Assembly: GCA_013396655.1 (NCBI GenBank)
Contig: WBMV01004893.1
Location: 1 to 64,000, forward strand
Source: Campylorhamphus procurvoides
Lineage: Eukaryota > Chordata > Aves > Passeriformes > Dendrocolaptidae
Direction of reading: 5' to 3'
DNA length: 64,000 nucleotides
Under the pieces are notes generated by a model. That model did no database searches and had not been told where the DNA came from. It saw only the letters and a list, made by a program, of their open reading frames with translations. Both the position numbers and the translations under genes were made by a program. Positions 1 through 13,700 of this stretch are shown piece by piece; position 1 is the stretch's first letter, and each line of letters starts with the position of its first letter.

Positions 1-34
1 TTCAGCCCAGAAATCTTCCACACCCGAGTGGCAT

Positions 35-2212
35 CCCAGGGCACGGGCTGGACAAGCAGGCCATGTACTGGAGAGTGGGAAGGCTCTGCCGGGGGACCTG
101 GACAGCAGGGGATGGTGGGGCACGGAGGGTGTTCAGGGGTCTGTGGTGGTGTTGGGGAGAACTTGCTGTTGGTGGGATGGTGGGAAGGGAAATGTGTGGA
201 AGGTTAGAGGCCTGGGCTGAAATTGGATCGCATTTGAAGGCAGCCTCTGTGGTTTTGCACAGTGTTGGTTATGGAGGGCAGAAGGAAATGTCTATGACTT
301 TCCCTTTTCTGTTAGTGGTACTGGTTGTCATCCAGGGAAGACGAGGGGAGAGCTGTACTTTAGTGGCCACTTGTCTATCACCATCACAGGTAGGATCAGT
401 GTTCTTTGCAATATCTTTATTTGTTTGGGATGCTTTTGTAACCCTGAGTGAACTTGCATTCCATGAGAGCTATTACACCTTAACGGAATTATTATATTAT
501 TCACCCTTTGCAGAAAAGCTTTGGAAAACCAAACAAGCCCAAATTTCTTATTTTTCCCCCCTTCTGTTTGGTGGGTTTTATTTGCAACTGACTCTCAATG
601 GGCACTGTTAAGGCAAATGAGTTGATGGTTTGTCATGGGAAGCAAACCTGCAAATATTTTACATAGAAAGAAATTTTTACTATTTTCTTTGGGAAAAGGG
701 CTAATCAGCCTCATAGAATTCTGCAAATCCATTTCTGTTTGAAGAAAAGGAGAATATAAATTCAGATGAACCAAGAGTAGCTCAAGGAGAAGTGTGTGCA
801 AAAGTCAAAGATGGTGCAGGGTTTTTTCTGGATCTCAGTAAGAATGATATAACAACAAATGACTCAATAAAACCGCTGTTTTAAAAAGACACAGTAAAAA
901 GTTGAACGCAGATAGGGAGTAAATCTGGTATCCCTCCAGATGCTGAGGCTCCTGCTTTCATGCAGATTTGGATTGTTCTCAGATGAGTTTTTTCATGGCA
1001 CGCTGTGCAGATCTTGTCTGTGGTTGAACTTCCTCTTTTTTGGTCATCCAAAAAATCATATAGATCACTGACTCTGACAAACAAGGTTTTTTCACTCAGG
1101 ATCACTAGAGAGGTACTTTTTTGAAGAGATAGTACTGTCAGGATCAAAACCAGAAGCACTTGAAAGAAACATGTAGTTCAATCCAAGCTGGTGGAATTAT
1201 TGCTTCTGAAACACAAATATTCAAGTCAAAGGGCTACAGTATACAGGAAGAGAGTGTTGTATAGATTACTGGATATTTCGTGCATGAGGGAAAAAAAACC
1301 CAGTGTTTCATTCCCTATGGTCTAATAACTAAGAGATTGTTCAAGTAGGATATGATTTTATTTCTTTTAGAGACAGTCACAAAAACACCATTGATTTATA
1401 TGGGTGAAGTAAAATTTTTATAGAAAAGGCTGACTAGCACTTCCAACAAAACATCTTTCTTAAGCTTTAAGTTCTAATTTAACTCTCAAGCTTAAATGCT
1501 CCTAGCATTTCTCAAGAAAATCAGATTTCAGACTGATTCTTTGCTAATGCCTGCTCTATCAGCAAATATACAAATACATCTTAGAAAGCAGGTGAACATT
1601 TAATTTTATACTGTGTTGGTGTTTTTAATATTTATTGTAAATGCAACAGTAAATTATTGAACACTAGTTTGAAATAGCTTTTATTCATAGCAGGTCAAAA
1701 GGCTTAAGCTTTCATGACTGTAGCATATGCTGTACATTGGGGAACTTGCCCAATGACCTGTCATTTCTTGGCATTCTGTGGCAGTTATGATTGCTGACTG
1801 AGACAGTATCCTACTTATTTTCTGAGACAGTATCCTACTTATGTTCTGACTTGTTCTAAATGAATATTGCTTTAAATGATGCACCTGAAAACACTTGTGG
1901 GAGACTTCTTTTTTTGATTTGTATTCAGAGTACTTGGACGTGGTAGCATATTTTAATAAGAATTGCACAATTACTATAAAAACCTTTATTTCTGATCCAG
2001 AAACCCTTGATTTTTTTTCCATAACTAACTTTTTAGATTCCCACATTTGTTTTGTATGCTGTTTTGATCCACAACTGGTTCTGCTGGCTTTGATGAAACT
2101 GTTGTGAGAGTTGTGGTCCTTCTCAGTGTCTATAAGAGTGCATTGACACTACAGACTATACTTCCTTGTTGCCTGATGTCTGTGAGTCCACTTGTATGAT
2201 TTATGTATGGAC
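35..2212. repeat. Left copy of a 2178-bp near-identical direct duplication
   Basis: Matches 2214-4391 base for base at a fixed offset of 2179, apart from five substitutions that I found at 311, 342, 424, 788 and 2148. The first 230 bases are G-rich. The rest is AT-rich with no recognised gene: the open frames in it recur identically in the other copy and resemble nothing I know. The copy runs exactly up to the N at 2213. Confidence 0.95.
1798..1845. repeat. 24-bp unit repeated twice
   Basis: Two adjacent units beginning CTGAGACAGTATCCTACTTA, differing at one base near the unit end. The same pair recurs at 3977-4024 as part of the larger duplication. Confidence 0.85.
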
Positions 2213-2213
2213 N

Positions 2214-4391
2214 CCCAGGGCACGGGCTGGACAAGCAGGCCATGTACTGGAGAGTGGGAAGGCTCTGCCGGGGGACCTGGACAGCAGGGGATGGTGGGGC
2301 ACGGAGGGTGTTCAGGGGTCTGTGGTGGTGTTGGGGAGAACTTGCTGTTGGTGGGATGGTGGGAAGGGAAATGTGTGGAAGGTTAGAGGCCTGGGCTGAA
2401 ATTGGATCGCATTTGAAGGCAGCCTCTGTGGTTTTGCACAGTGTTGGTTATGGAGGGCAGAAGGAAATGTCTATGACTTTCCCTTTTCTATTAGTGGTAC
2501 TGGTTGTCATCCAGGGAAGAAGAGGGGAGAGCTGTACTTTAGTGGCCACTTGTCTATCACCATCACAGGTAGGATCAGTGTTCTTTGCAATATCTTTATT
2601 TGCTTGGGATGCTTTTGTAACCCTGAGTGAACTTGCATTCCATGAGAGCTATTACACCTTAACGGAATTATTATATTATTCACCCTTTGCAGAAAAGCTT
2701 TGGAAAACCAAACAAGCCCAAATTTCTTATTTTTCCCCCCTTCTGTTTGGTGGGTTTTATTTGCAACTGACTCTCAATGGGCACTGTTAAGGCAAATGAG
2801 TTGATGGTTTGTCATGGGAAGCAAACCTGCAAATATTTTACATAGAAAGAAATTTTTACTATTTTCTTTGGGAAAAGGGCTAATCAGCCTCATAGAATTC
2901 TGCAAATCCATTTCTGTTTGAAGAAAAGGAGAATATAAATTCAGATGAACCAAGAGTAGCTCAAGGGGAAGTGTGTGCAAAAGTCAAAGATGGTGCAGGG
3001 TTTTTTCTGGATCTCAGTAAGAATGATATAACAACAAATGACTCAATAAAACCGCTGTTTTAAAAAGACACAGTAAAAAGTTGAACGCAGATAGGGAGTA
3101 AATCTGGTATCCCTCCAGATGCTGAGGCTCCTGCTTTCATGCAGATTTGGATTGTTCTCAGATGAGTTTTTTCATGGCACGCTGTGCAGATCTTGTCTGT
3201 GGTTGAACTTCCTCTTTTTTGGTCATCCAAAAAATCATATAGATCACTGACTCTGACAAACAAGGTTTTTTCACTCAGGATCACTAGAGAGGTACTTTTT
3301 TGAAGAGATAGTACTGTCAGGATCAAAACCAGAAGCACTTGAAAGAAACATGTAGTTCAATCCAAGCTGGTGGAATTATTGCTTCTGAAACACAAATATT
3401 CAAGTCAAAGGGCTACAGTATACAGGAAGAGAGTGTTGTATAGATTACTGGATATTTCGTGCATGAGGGAAAAAAAACCCAGTGTTTCATTCCCTATGGT
3501 CTAATAACTAAGAGATTGTTCAAGTAGGATATGATTTTATTTCTTTTAGAGACAGTCACAAAAACACCATTGATTTATATGGGTGAAGTAAAATTTTTAT
3601 AGAAAAGGCTGACTAGCACTTCCAACAAAACATCTTTCTTAAGCTTTAAGTTCTAATTTAACTCTCAAGCTTAAATGCTCCTAGCATTTCTCAAGAAAAT
3701 CAGATTTCAGACTGATTCTTTGCTAATGCCTGCTCTATCAGCAAATATACAAATACATCTTAGAAAGCAGGTGAACATTTAATTTTATACTGTGTTGGTG
3801 TTTTTAATATTTATTGTAAATGCAACAGTAAATTATTGAACACTAGTTTGAAATAGCTTTTATTCATAGCAGGTCAAAAGGCTTAAGCTTTCATGACTGT
3901 AGCATATGCTGTACATTGGGGAACTTGCCCAATGACCTGTCATTTCTTGGCATTCTGTGGCAGTTATGATTGCTGACTGAGACAGTATCCTACTTATTTT
4001 CTGAGACAGTATCCTACTTATGTTCTGACTTGTTCTAAATGAATATTGCTTTAAATGATGCACCTGAAAACACTTGTGGGAGACTTCTTTTTTTGATTTG
4101 TATTCAGAGTACTTGGACGTGGTAGCATATTTTAATAAGAATTGCACAATTACTATAAAAACCTTTATTTCTGATCCAGAAACCCTTGATTTTTTTTCCA
4201 TAACTAACTTTTTAGATTCCCACATTTGTTTTGTATGCTGTTTTGATCCACAACTGGTTCTGCTGGCTTTGATGAAACTGTTGTGAGAGTTGTGGTCCTT
4301 CTCAGTGTCTATAAGAGTGCATTGACTCTACAGACTATACTTCCTTGTTGCCTGATGTCTGTGAGTCCACTTGTATGATTTATGTATGGAC
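2214..4391. repeat. Right copy of the 2178-bp duplication
   Basis: Begins immediately after the single N at 2213 and ends where unique sequence resumes at 4392. Differences from the left copy lie at 2490, 2521, 2603, 2967 and 4327, roughly 0.2 percent. Because one copy ends and the other begins exactly at the N, the pair looks like two overlapping contigs placed end to end. Confidence 0.95.
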
Positions 4392-7345
4392 TCATCCATA
4401 TTGTTTCCTTCCTGCACATACAGAGATATGTACTGTCATCTGTAACTGTGGCGATTGACATGGTGAAGGTCTGCCAACTACAGAGTAATAACATAGGTTT
4501 TCTGTGCAGTATGAAACTGGAGTTTTTCTGTGAATAAAATGCAAGACATCACATCAACCCTAAAAGTTGGAGTGATTTTACCTTATATACCTTTTATACA
4601 CAGTAATCTTGAAAACCTGCAAACTAGTTTTTGCTGCTAGATCATATATGTCGGCCTGACCATGGAACCATGAGATAGGGTACTTGTGGGATAATAATTA
4701 TGTGGTCAGAGAAGCTTTAGAGAACATTTTAGATGTCTACCTTGTGTAAGTATGTTGAACTCTCTAGGCAAATGTAATATATTAGAATTTGGGTTCACAT
4801 AATAAGTAAAGCAGTTCCTACTTTTACCGCTTTGAACACCAGCTTCTGGAATTGAAGAACTAGTATAAACTAGTGGGTTCTTTCCACCTTGCACATATGT
4901 AATGAGTACTGGTTGTTACTGAACTTATGAATGGGAAAGTAAACCATCATGAGGGGTCCTGAGTCATTGCAATTGCACCGTGATATCTGTACACATATCT
5001 GTGATATCCCCATATCTGTACAGAAGCTGTTACTAATCACCATCTAAAAGCTGGTTCAATTAATGTTGCACAGCCTTTTCATTAGGTTAGAGTTTGTGGT
5101 TCATACTCAGGTGGCTGTTACCACCAAATAGTGTTGTTATTCTTAAAGGGAAGCCTGCAAGAGAGGAAACAAAAATCTGAAAAAATATTAATGTTTTTTA
5201 GGAAGCATTTCCATTTCATATTGCAGCTGTTAGTGGAACATCAACATGGAGTTTTCTCCCTAGAAAAACAGGCAAAATTGTCAACCACAAAAGACATTTT
5301 TCCTTCTGTTTTACAGAATTAAGTGAACCAGTTAGATATGTTGATTAACACAAGGGAAATACAGGACCTAAGAAGTGGATACTCACTTAGCTACTTACCA
5401 GTAACAGAATGCTGACAATGACCATGAATGCATTTAGTGGACTCTGAGTACAATGGTGTTGCCTGCAAAACCTCTGAGATACCAGTACAACCATTCAGAG
5501 TAAGGATGTCTTCTATAAAATATTGCAAATTCTTCCAAAAGAAGAGAACTACCAGAATAAGAATCAGATGTTGTGGAAACTTTGAGCACGAGATCCTGTC
5601 ATTGAGAATTCATACTCCGTTTCATCACATACTGTGAATTGTGCTCCATAGTAAAAATGTTGAAGTACAGTGAACCTCCCATGAATAGATCATCAGGAGA
5701 CTGCTAGGGTTTCCTGTCTCTAGAATTAAGAATAGAATGTATCAGAGCTGTTTTTCATAGTCAAATCATTTGCAGAAAAGAAAGAGGAAATGTTGTATAT
5801 GGATACAACTGATTAGCAGAAGAGCAGTTTTAATTTTATATAAATTTATATTTTATATAAATTATATGCATTTAGCATTTAGAAAAAAACAGTTAAGAAA
5901 ACACTTTGTTCTTCTATGTCTAAATTTTTCTTTTGGCTGTTGTGTTTAAGTGTCTTTAAATGCTTGAGATCATGAAGAACTTGGGGAAGAGAGAAAGCAA
6001 TCTAGTGAATTGTTCTCTATCTTATGTTTTGCATAAAGCTGGATATACCTTGGATACTCACTTACTCACTGCCACTATACTGGACATGATATAGTCAGAT
6101 CCTACTCTTGAGTGATAATGGTGTGACAAAGAGTACTGGCTTAAATTTCACTGCTCAAATACTGGGATAAATTATTCTGTATCCACTCAAGCTTTTTTTG
6201 TTGTTGTTGTTTTGTTTTGGTTGGTTGGTTGGTTTGGTTGTTTTTTGTTTGGTTGGTTTTTTTAATGTAAAATAATCTGCTCATCCCTGGATTCCTGCCA
6301 CATGATATCAACAGTAAAAGAATGGAGTTTGATATAGAGTTGGAGCCATCCTCAAAAGACCAGATAGAATCTTGTAAATCTCTTCACAGCTGGAGTATAT
6401 ACAGGACAATGAGTCACCTGAACCATGTGATTTTTTTCCTGTCTGGATTGTGCCAGTAATTCATGTGTTTCAAGTTTTTAAATCCATTTATGGAGTATGC
6501 TTTTAAATGAAGTGTCATATAAATCTCTTCACATTTTAACTGGTATGGAATGAAGTCACTATTTAGCAGTTCACGGGGCAATTTAGCAGAAATCATGGTC
6601 ACTAGGTACTTTGTTGTCAAGATTAGACTTTTTGTTGTTCTTAAAACTAAACCTCTCAATTAAAAAAAGATTTAAAGAAAGCTTTGTAATTCAAAATTAG
6701 ATTAAATAGTCACAGAAATGCCAGTCTATCTTCACTAATAAGTAGCTTCTGTGTTACCTTCTGTTGGCTTCTCATGCTGAAATTTCCCATATGGCAGTCG
6801 ACCAAGAAAACTTCAATTTTCTACCTTTCATACTTCTCATTTTTCTGTTAGAATGGGTAGAATAGGTATGTTAAAATTATAAAATAGTTTGGAATTTATA
6901 GATTGGATGCAAATTGATGTCTTTTTCCAGTTGCAAAGTTTGAATATTTATCTAGAACTTGATTTCCATATGCCAGTTCCATGACAATATTAAAATACCA
7001 AATTATCTCTTTCAATCAGTTTAATTTTTTTCACCGTCCACTATCCATAAGGGAAAATATTCCACACAGACTCATGTGAGATAGCCAACACTTGCAACTA
7101 GGTTGTGGTTCTTTAACTCTGTCTTCCAAGTTTTCTGTGGTTGTAGGTCCTCAACAAATAGCCTGGTTGCTTCTTCCAAGCCCTCTTCCAAAACAATACT
7201 GATAGGTGCCATAGCTTATGGAAGGAGCTTTACTTTTTGAAGTATGATCTGGTTAAGCATTTCTGTGGAAGATGCTCATCATAGTGAAGTATAGAATTCA
7301 GCTGAATATTTTGCTTCTTCTATTGCAATAGAACACATACTCTCT
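4392..7345. other. Intergenic, no gene seen
   Basis: AT-rich unique-looking DNA downstream of VSTM2A. The only structure noticed is a G/T-rich tract at 6192-6263 and a short AT palindromic patch near 5828-5868. Open frames are short and unrelated to known families. Confidence 0.7.
6192..6263. repeat. G/T-rich low-complexity tract
   Basis: Irregular run of GTT, GGTT and GTTTT units on the plus strand with almost no A or C. Confidence 0.85.
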
Positions 7346-7713
7346 TGTTGGAGACTTTGGGGCTGAAGACACCTTCGGCCTGGGAAGGATGCAGCTGTGA
7401 GCATGGAAAAGTGGAGAAAAACATGTCTTTGGACTTGCAGCTGCATGGGAAAGTAGAAGAAAGAAGGAAAACAACTGAGAAAAACAAGATATGTTTTGAG
7501 GCTTACCAGCATGAGGAGAGATGTGAATTACCTATCAGAAGATGGTCTAAGACTCGTGGACAGAAGTGCTTGGCTAATAGGGTGTGACATGAGACAAGCA
7601 TGGACAGAGAAGAAAAAGTATAAAGGAGAAGTCTTCTGTTAATAAAATGGTCGTTGGTTCTGGCTCTGGCTCTCAGTGCGTGTCTGTGTTTGTGTGTGCT
7701 TGCCGCGGCCACA
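7346..7713 (+). mobile_element. Candidate solo LTR of an avian endogenous retrovirus
   Basis: A 368-bp segment starting TGTTGGAG and ending GGCCACA, thus with TGT...ACA termini, flanked by the same four bases, CTCT, at 7342-7345 and 7714-7717. Inside are a TATAAA box at 7619-7624 and an AATAAA at 7641-7646, followed by a GTCGTTGGTTCTGGCTC-type stretch and a GT-rich end resembling an R-U5 region. No internal viral genes adjoin it, so it is read as a solo LTR left by recombination. The family is not identified. The four-base flank would suit a class I (gammaretrovirus-like) element, but it is short enough to be chance. Confidence 0.6.
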
Positions 7714-7717
7714 CTCT

Positions 7718-10700
7718 TTTAAATTAAACATATCTGTAGATCCCAAACTGCTTATTGCTAGTTAAAATAATAAATTTAGAGCTCAGCTAACAGCTAAGCA
7801 AATCTCCTGCCTTTTCTATTTATTACTTGGTTCAGGAAATACCACACTGACTTTCATGACCCACTTGCATTCTATTTCCATAGAAAGCAGAAGGCAGTAA
7901 AAGGAGTGATGACATTCTACTACTATAATATCTGTAGGCAGTTGCTTCAAATAAATAATTAGTCTATTTTACCTGTGATTCCTGGTGTTTCTTTTTTCAT
8001 AAAACAGCACAGAATAGCTCCTCACAGTTTCAGGAGAAAGGCAGAAACCTTTTGTGAAAACACTGTAGACTTCTTGTCTTAAGAGCCTATTTTTTGCATA
8101 AAAATCCTGAAATGCTTAGTATTTATCAAAAGGCAGAAAGAGAAGCTTTTCAGCTAATTGCTTCATAGGACTTGAGCTTCAAGAACAAGCTAAAAATGAA
8201 TATTGTTCTTTCTTGATTGTAGTTGTTGAAGTTTAGCAGGAAAACACCAGTTCAACTAATCAAATTAAAATTCAAATACACAAATCCAAGGGAGTAAAAA
8301 AGAAAAAAAGTAATCTTTGAGAATTATGTAAATGAGAGACAAAATTCAGATGTAGGAAGAAATGATTGGAGAAGAGACTTTATAGATCTGATGGCAGAAT
8401 ATGCAAGATATAGACCACTCCTAAGAGCTAAGGTGTGTAGCCCCAAATGCATAACATAAATTCAATATTATAAAAAAAAAGAGCTCTATTTGTACCATAA
8501 GGGACATATACTTCATTGTTGAAAAGAAGAATCTGGTATGATAGGTGGAAGGTTAAAAATGCCTGCAACTTCCCCATGGTCACTGCTTCATAATGTACAG
8601 TCACATGTAGGCTTCTACACTGGCTGAGCTAATGACAGTAGATGCAGTCAATATTATCAAAATCTTGAGTGTTTGCTAAATCCAAACTATAAAAACAAAT
8701 TAGAAAAGGGACTGCTTACAGTGATGCTTTCAATGGAGCACCTAGGTGTCACAATCTTGCAAGTGCATAAAAAGATAGAGATCATAGAAGCAAATCAAAG
8801 CTTGAAATCAACCTGGGCCTTTAATGTGAGTCTCACTCTAAACGCTAAATTATTAAGAGAGAATGAGACCCTGAAGTTGTAATTTGCTCTTGCTTGACTA
8901 GATTCAGTTGCTTATAGCTGAGAACAAAGCTTGGGACTCACAGACCATATCAGTTTGACAAACTGCTCTAAGGTAAACCACAGGGAAAAAATCATGTAAA
9001 GTATTAAAAACATATTATAGAGTAAGATTTAGGATATTTTATATCCTAAGGTAAAAATAATTCCACCCATTGCTGTCACATGTAGAAACTACCAATCAGT
9101 TATAAGAAAATTACTTTTCTTTGAATGAGCACTGTATAACACATTTTAATTAAAAATGGAGACTTGGCAGAGCAAACTTTGTATAATTGTGGAAATCTGA
9201 GGTCTTTAAATGGAACTGTATTTTCACTATGTAACTTTCGTAAACATCAGAAGAACCATATTAGTCTGTGAATGTTAGCCAAGGTAAAACAGACTGGTCG
9301 TCTCATTAATTAATCTTGTTATTTAATGAATAGTACTGGTGATGGAGTTAGAGAGTCGGTCACAAAGGAATCACAACATGGAAACAGCAAGAGAATGATG
9401 ATCTGTCTCTCTCATCAGTATATTGTCTATGAAAGGCTAATACAATTTCAGCACAAAATTGATGGAATTGCAAGAGTGGCAGGAGTATATATAAGACAGA
9501 AAAGAAAGATTGGAAGAGAATAACAATTGTCCCCTGAATTCAAAGCTTTTTCTCTTGGGTACAGTCATCTGAATATGATTTGACTTCTCAAAAGGAATTC
9601 TCTGCATATTGTTTTTACCTGTTTCATTTTCTGTAATGTGATATCCAGTAGGAAAATAAATATTCCAATAACATTTGAAATGTTGCTATAATGCTCATAG
9701 TCAGTAGAGGTCAGTAAATAACGCATTTGGAGGGTAAGAAATATTGGCATACCTCTTAAAAATGTTTTTATTAAAAAGAATGCAAAAGCCATCAAAAATT
9801 TTGCTGAGATATGTTGTCAGGGATTAACTTCGTTGTACTTAACTGCTGTCTTGGCAGACAGAAGAAAATTCTTAAGTCTCTTGAGCCAAATGATATACGT
9901 GCCTACTTGATTCTCCACTCTTATCATTCTCTTCCGTTGTTCCACTTTTCTCTGAAAGAATGCTCCAGTCATTACAAATTGCTCTATGAAATGTTGGAAT
10001 TAATGGCCAATAGTGTTCAAAGATGAGATGCAACAGACAGACACATTTTGGGGACAGACAGGTTCTTTTGAGGATCTTGGGAGTACATTATCAGGGGTCA
10101 GGATCAAAGGTTACTGGTCATACGTAGAGAAGCTATGTTCCTAGGCCAAAAGTGCAATTCCCTCTCCCAAGGAAGGAGGAGAGAGGGAAACCATACCTTT
10201 ATTACATGTGGTTGTGTCAAGCACACATCTTCAGAGGCTCTCTTTCTTCACATGTTGAGTAGCAGAGCAAACACAGAATTCAAGTGTTCAATTACTGTAT
10301 TTTGCTGGAATTCCCAAAGTCAAGCCTGCTATTTTACTTTCAGGCCTTAAAGTGAATGGTGTGGAATTTCAAATGTCATCAAGTTTGTAAAAAAATAGTG
10401 ATTAACTACTTTAAATAAGAGAAAGAACACAAAATTGAAAAGTGTTGAAACAATGAAAAAATTGCATTTATTTACACAAGATAAAATAGTGGTGTTTATT
10501 TGAACAGCCCAGTAGAAGGGCTCAACAGGCCTTTGTACTTCAGGATTCAGTAATATGCTATAAACTGGAAAGGACTTCTGAAAGTCATAAGGGTAAGTGA
10601 TTGATTAGATGGAGTTTATCAATACTACAGGAAAAAGTAAGAAAATATACTCTTTATGCCACTCGTGATTATGTGTTTCTTGGCTTTTTTTTTCCTTGCC

Positions 10701-13700
10701 TTTTTTTTTTTGTGGACAAAAGTCCAGGAGGAAGGAATAGACTGAAATGAGATGCTCCATTGCATTGGAATAATCATTACACAAGATCCTTGTCAAACAG
10801 ATGCCTCTAGAAATTCTTTTCTATACTCTCATTATCATGGGAAGCAGCCCTTCAACCATCTTTGAAAGCCCTCCCAAAAATATGGCTTGAGCTAATCTAC
10901 TCGTGTCTGTGAGCCACCTGCATATACATCTGTGTAGGAAATGTTGGTCATGTTGGTCATCATTACCAATTGTTCTTCTGTTTTTCATTTCTAAGGACTT
11001 AATTTCACTGCCTCCTGTTTACATTGCCTGTAAATATTTTGCTTGGTAATACTAAAGTGAATAGTGAATACAGCTCTGTATGATTAGATCTGTTCTACAT
11101 GGTAGCTGGAATCTATTCAATTTAGTGATCTTAACTGGTTTTTTGACTGGGGTTATTTTAGTCAGGCTACCTATTTAGATTTCTGGATTGATATTAGAAC
11201 TGCCCTTCATGGTGATAGCTGAGTGACTTAAACCTGCATTTTGTCTCTGACCTTGTCCACTGTCAATGTGTTTGTATTTTGAACTACTATGCCTGAAGCT
11301 GAGTGGATTACAGAGAGTCCTGGGCAGTTTTAAGCCACATTACACTATATTGATGTGTGTTACGTTTTATTGTTCTGTACTGTGTCTAGATTTGACATTG
11401 TCTGTAAACATTTAGGCAACCAGTGGGTCTAAGTTTGATAACTGTTTAGATTCTCAGGATACATATAAATGAAATGACCTTTACTTCCTCAGAATTAAAG
11501 AGAAAGAAGGGATGAAATGGCTTTGAAAACCCTATTGGAAAGTTGTCATCAGCAAGACTTGATGCCTCTACAGCCTTTCTAGTTTTGAAACTACAGTTCT
11601 TTTATGCTGTCCTAACACTTTTTTTTTTATGACATGTTTGAGGAATATATACCTGAGAGGAAAAATTCCTATTGTTATTCCAAATATTCTACCTTTTATG
11701 GTGAATTCAGATATTTCTTCATTTTGTCTTACAGTCCTTTGTGTATGAAGCAAAGGAGGGGGGAACCAAAATCAAACAATATGATAAAAGCTGAACCATC
11801 CTCAAGAGAATTATAGAATGGAAAAACTAGGATCGCAGAAAAGAAGACAGGTCAACATGTTGCTTGCTGCAGAAATTGGGAGGTAATGGAAAAATATCTG
11901 TGCATGTAAGAGAAAGCAAGGGGCTCAGATTAAGAAGCTGGCAGAGTCAGCAGAGAAAGAAGCCAAGAAAAACAGATGCCATATCTAAATACCAATTCTG
12001 TAAGGACTGAATCACTTATTCAGCAGCCATACATTAACTCCCTACAATAATTGACATGGTACAATGCTGTTGTCTGCTGGGGGAAGAGTTTTTGCATAGT
12101 CAGATTGAAATTATTCAGAGAGGTCAAAAATGGCTGCGAAATCAACTCTCTATTTTTTGTTCATACAGATACTATAATGATCCAGATGTCTGCCCTTCTA
12201 CAAATCACTGAGCAGCATTCTGTGTTATAGTGTTCAAAACACATTTGACAACTTAGATTACACATTGCTGTCTGATATTCATAATGTATGTATGTATCCA
12301 AATACATTCTCAAATGTATTTGCAATATCTATTATAATCATATCTTCGACATGATAAAAGATATAATAGGCTGTAAAAATATGGTTTAGAATCATGTGTT
12401 GCTTAATCCTATATGGTTTGGAATTCATTGAAAAAAATATTATTGATATGACAAGGCATCGGTTCTTGTCAAAATTGTCAAAGTAACCTCTCACATTTGA
12501 CTTTCTTTTTAAATTTTGTAAAAGTCTAGCATGTAGGATGAAGGGACCTCGAGAGTCATCAAGTTAATTTCTCTGCTCCCATAAAGGATGAATTGTACAA
12601 CAAACTGAGCAAATGATGAAGAGTGCTTTCTCTTTATCTCTGCTTTCCTTTGGTGTTATATAGTTTAACTAGTACCACGGAACTGGGTTAAGTACAGAGG
12701 CAGCTGATTGTTGAGCTAATCAACTTTCTCATCAGACAAACAGGAGTATTTTGTGTTTAATTTTTTGTCTCTTCCAAACCATTTGTAATAGGTTTGTTGT
12801 TATCAGAATTTCCCATATCTTCTGCTTTTTGTCCCTTCACTGCAGAACCACCAGTCTTGTCTTTTTTTTTTTTTTTTCTCCCATTTTACACAGTTTGGAC
12901 TCCTTCCTTTTATAATTTTTCACCCTTGTCAGTTTCAGGCTGTTTCAGTGATTTCCCCCATGCTATTTAAGACCATCATTATCACTGCTCAGAATGCAGA
13001 ATGACTCTAAAGAAAAGTTGAACCTCCTGTTACAGCAGTATGGGAGGCATTTTACAATGCCTGCCATTTGTCACTGTAAAATTAGCTTCAGAACAGATTC
13101 TAAGAGAAGAATTTGAATGTCAAAACCCCTCTACCAGCTAAAAACATCTCTCTTACCACTACTGGAGTTCCTTACCTAACCAAGGAGAAAACCTGTGCCC
13201 CAAGTATATAGTTATTCAGAGACATCAGAATTATGTTTCAAGACCAAATTCTAAATGTATCCAGTTCCCTATTTCTTCTCAATGCTTTTTCTTGACTAGT
13301 GATATTTTTGGGGTTTGGTAATTATTTAATTTGGTCACTGTATTATTTGAAAGACTTAGAATATTATTCTTCTTTCTCATATCTTTCCTCTTCTCATAAA
13401 AACTAATGAAAGGACTGTTCTATATTGACAAGATTCCCTCATTGATAAAATTGTCTGGCCTCTAGCTGGCTCTAGAGCTCCCAAATCTTAGTCCTTGAGA
13501 GGCTTTTAGGAAGCTTTAATATTGCTACTCTCATTTTTAAAAGGCAGTGTTCTAAAGAAAAATAGCCCTAATTTCTCTCTCTAACCTGGCACTCTCTATT
13601 TTCTCATCCTGGCTACCCATGCAAATAACCTTATTCATTTGCACCTGGGGACAAATATTTCTAGTCAAGAGACATATCAAATATTTTTCTTCCCTTTTTC

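Noticed and set aside
55..115. Resemblance of the GAAGGCTCTGCC / GGGGACCTGGACAG words to a CR1 internal region
   Set aside because: The match covers under 30 bases and the flanking sequence does not continue the CR1 pattern.
2203..2790. 195-codon open frame in the duplicated unit (and its 182-codon twin at 63-611)
   Set aside because: Both are the same frame in the two copies. The product resembles no known protein and lacks a supporting gene structure, and the upstream part comes from a G-rich low-complexity stretch.
10565..10600. GGAAAGGACTTCTGAAAGTCAT, similar to the CR1 tail
   Set aside because: Only about 20 bases match, with no octamers and no continuation on either side.
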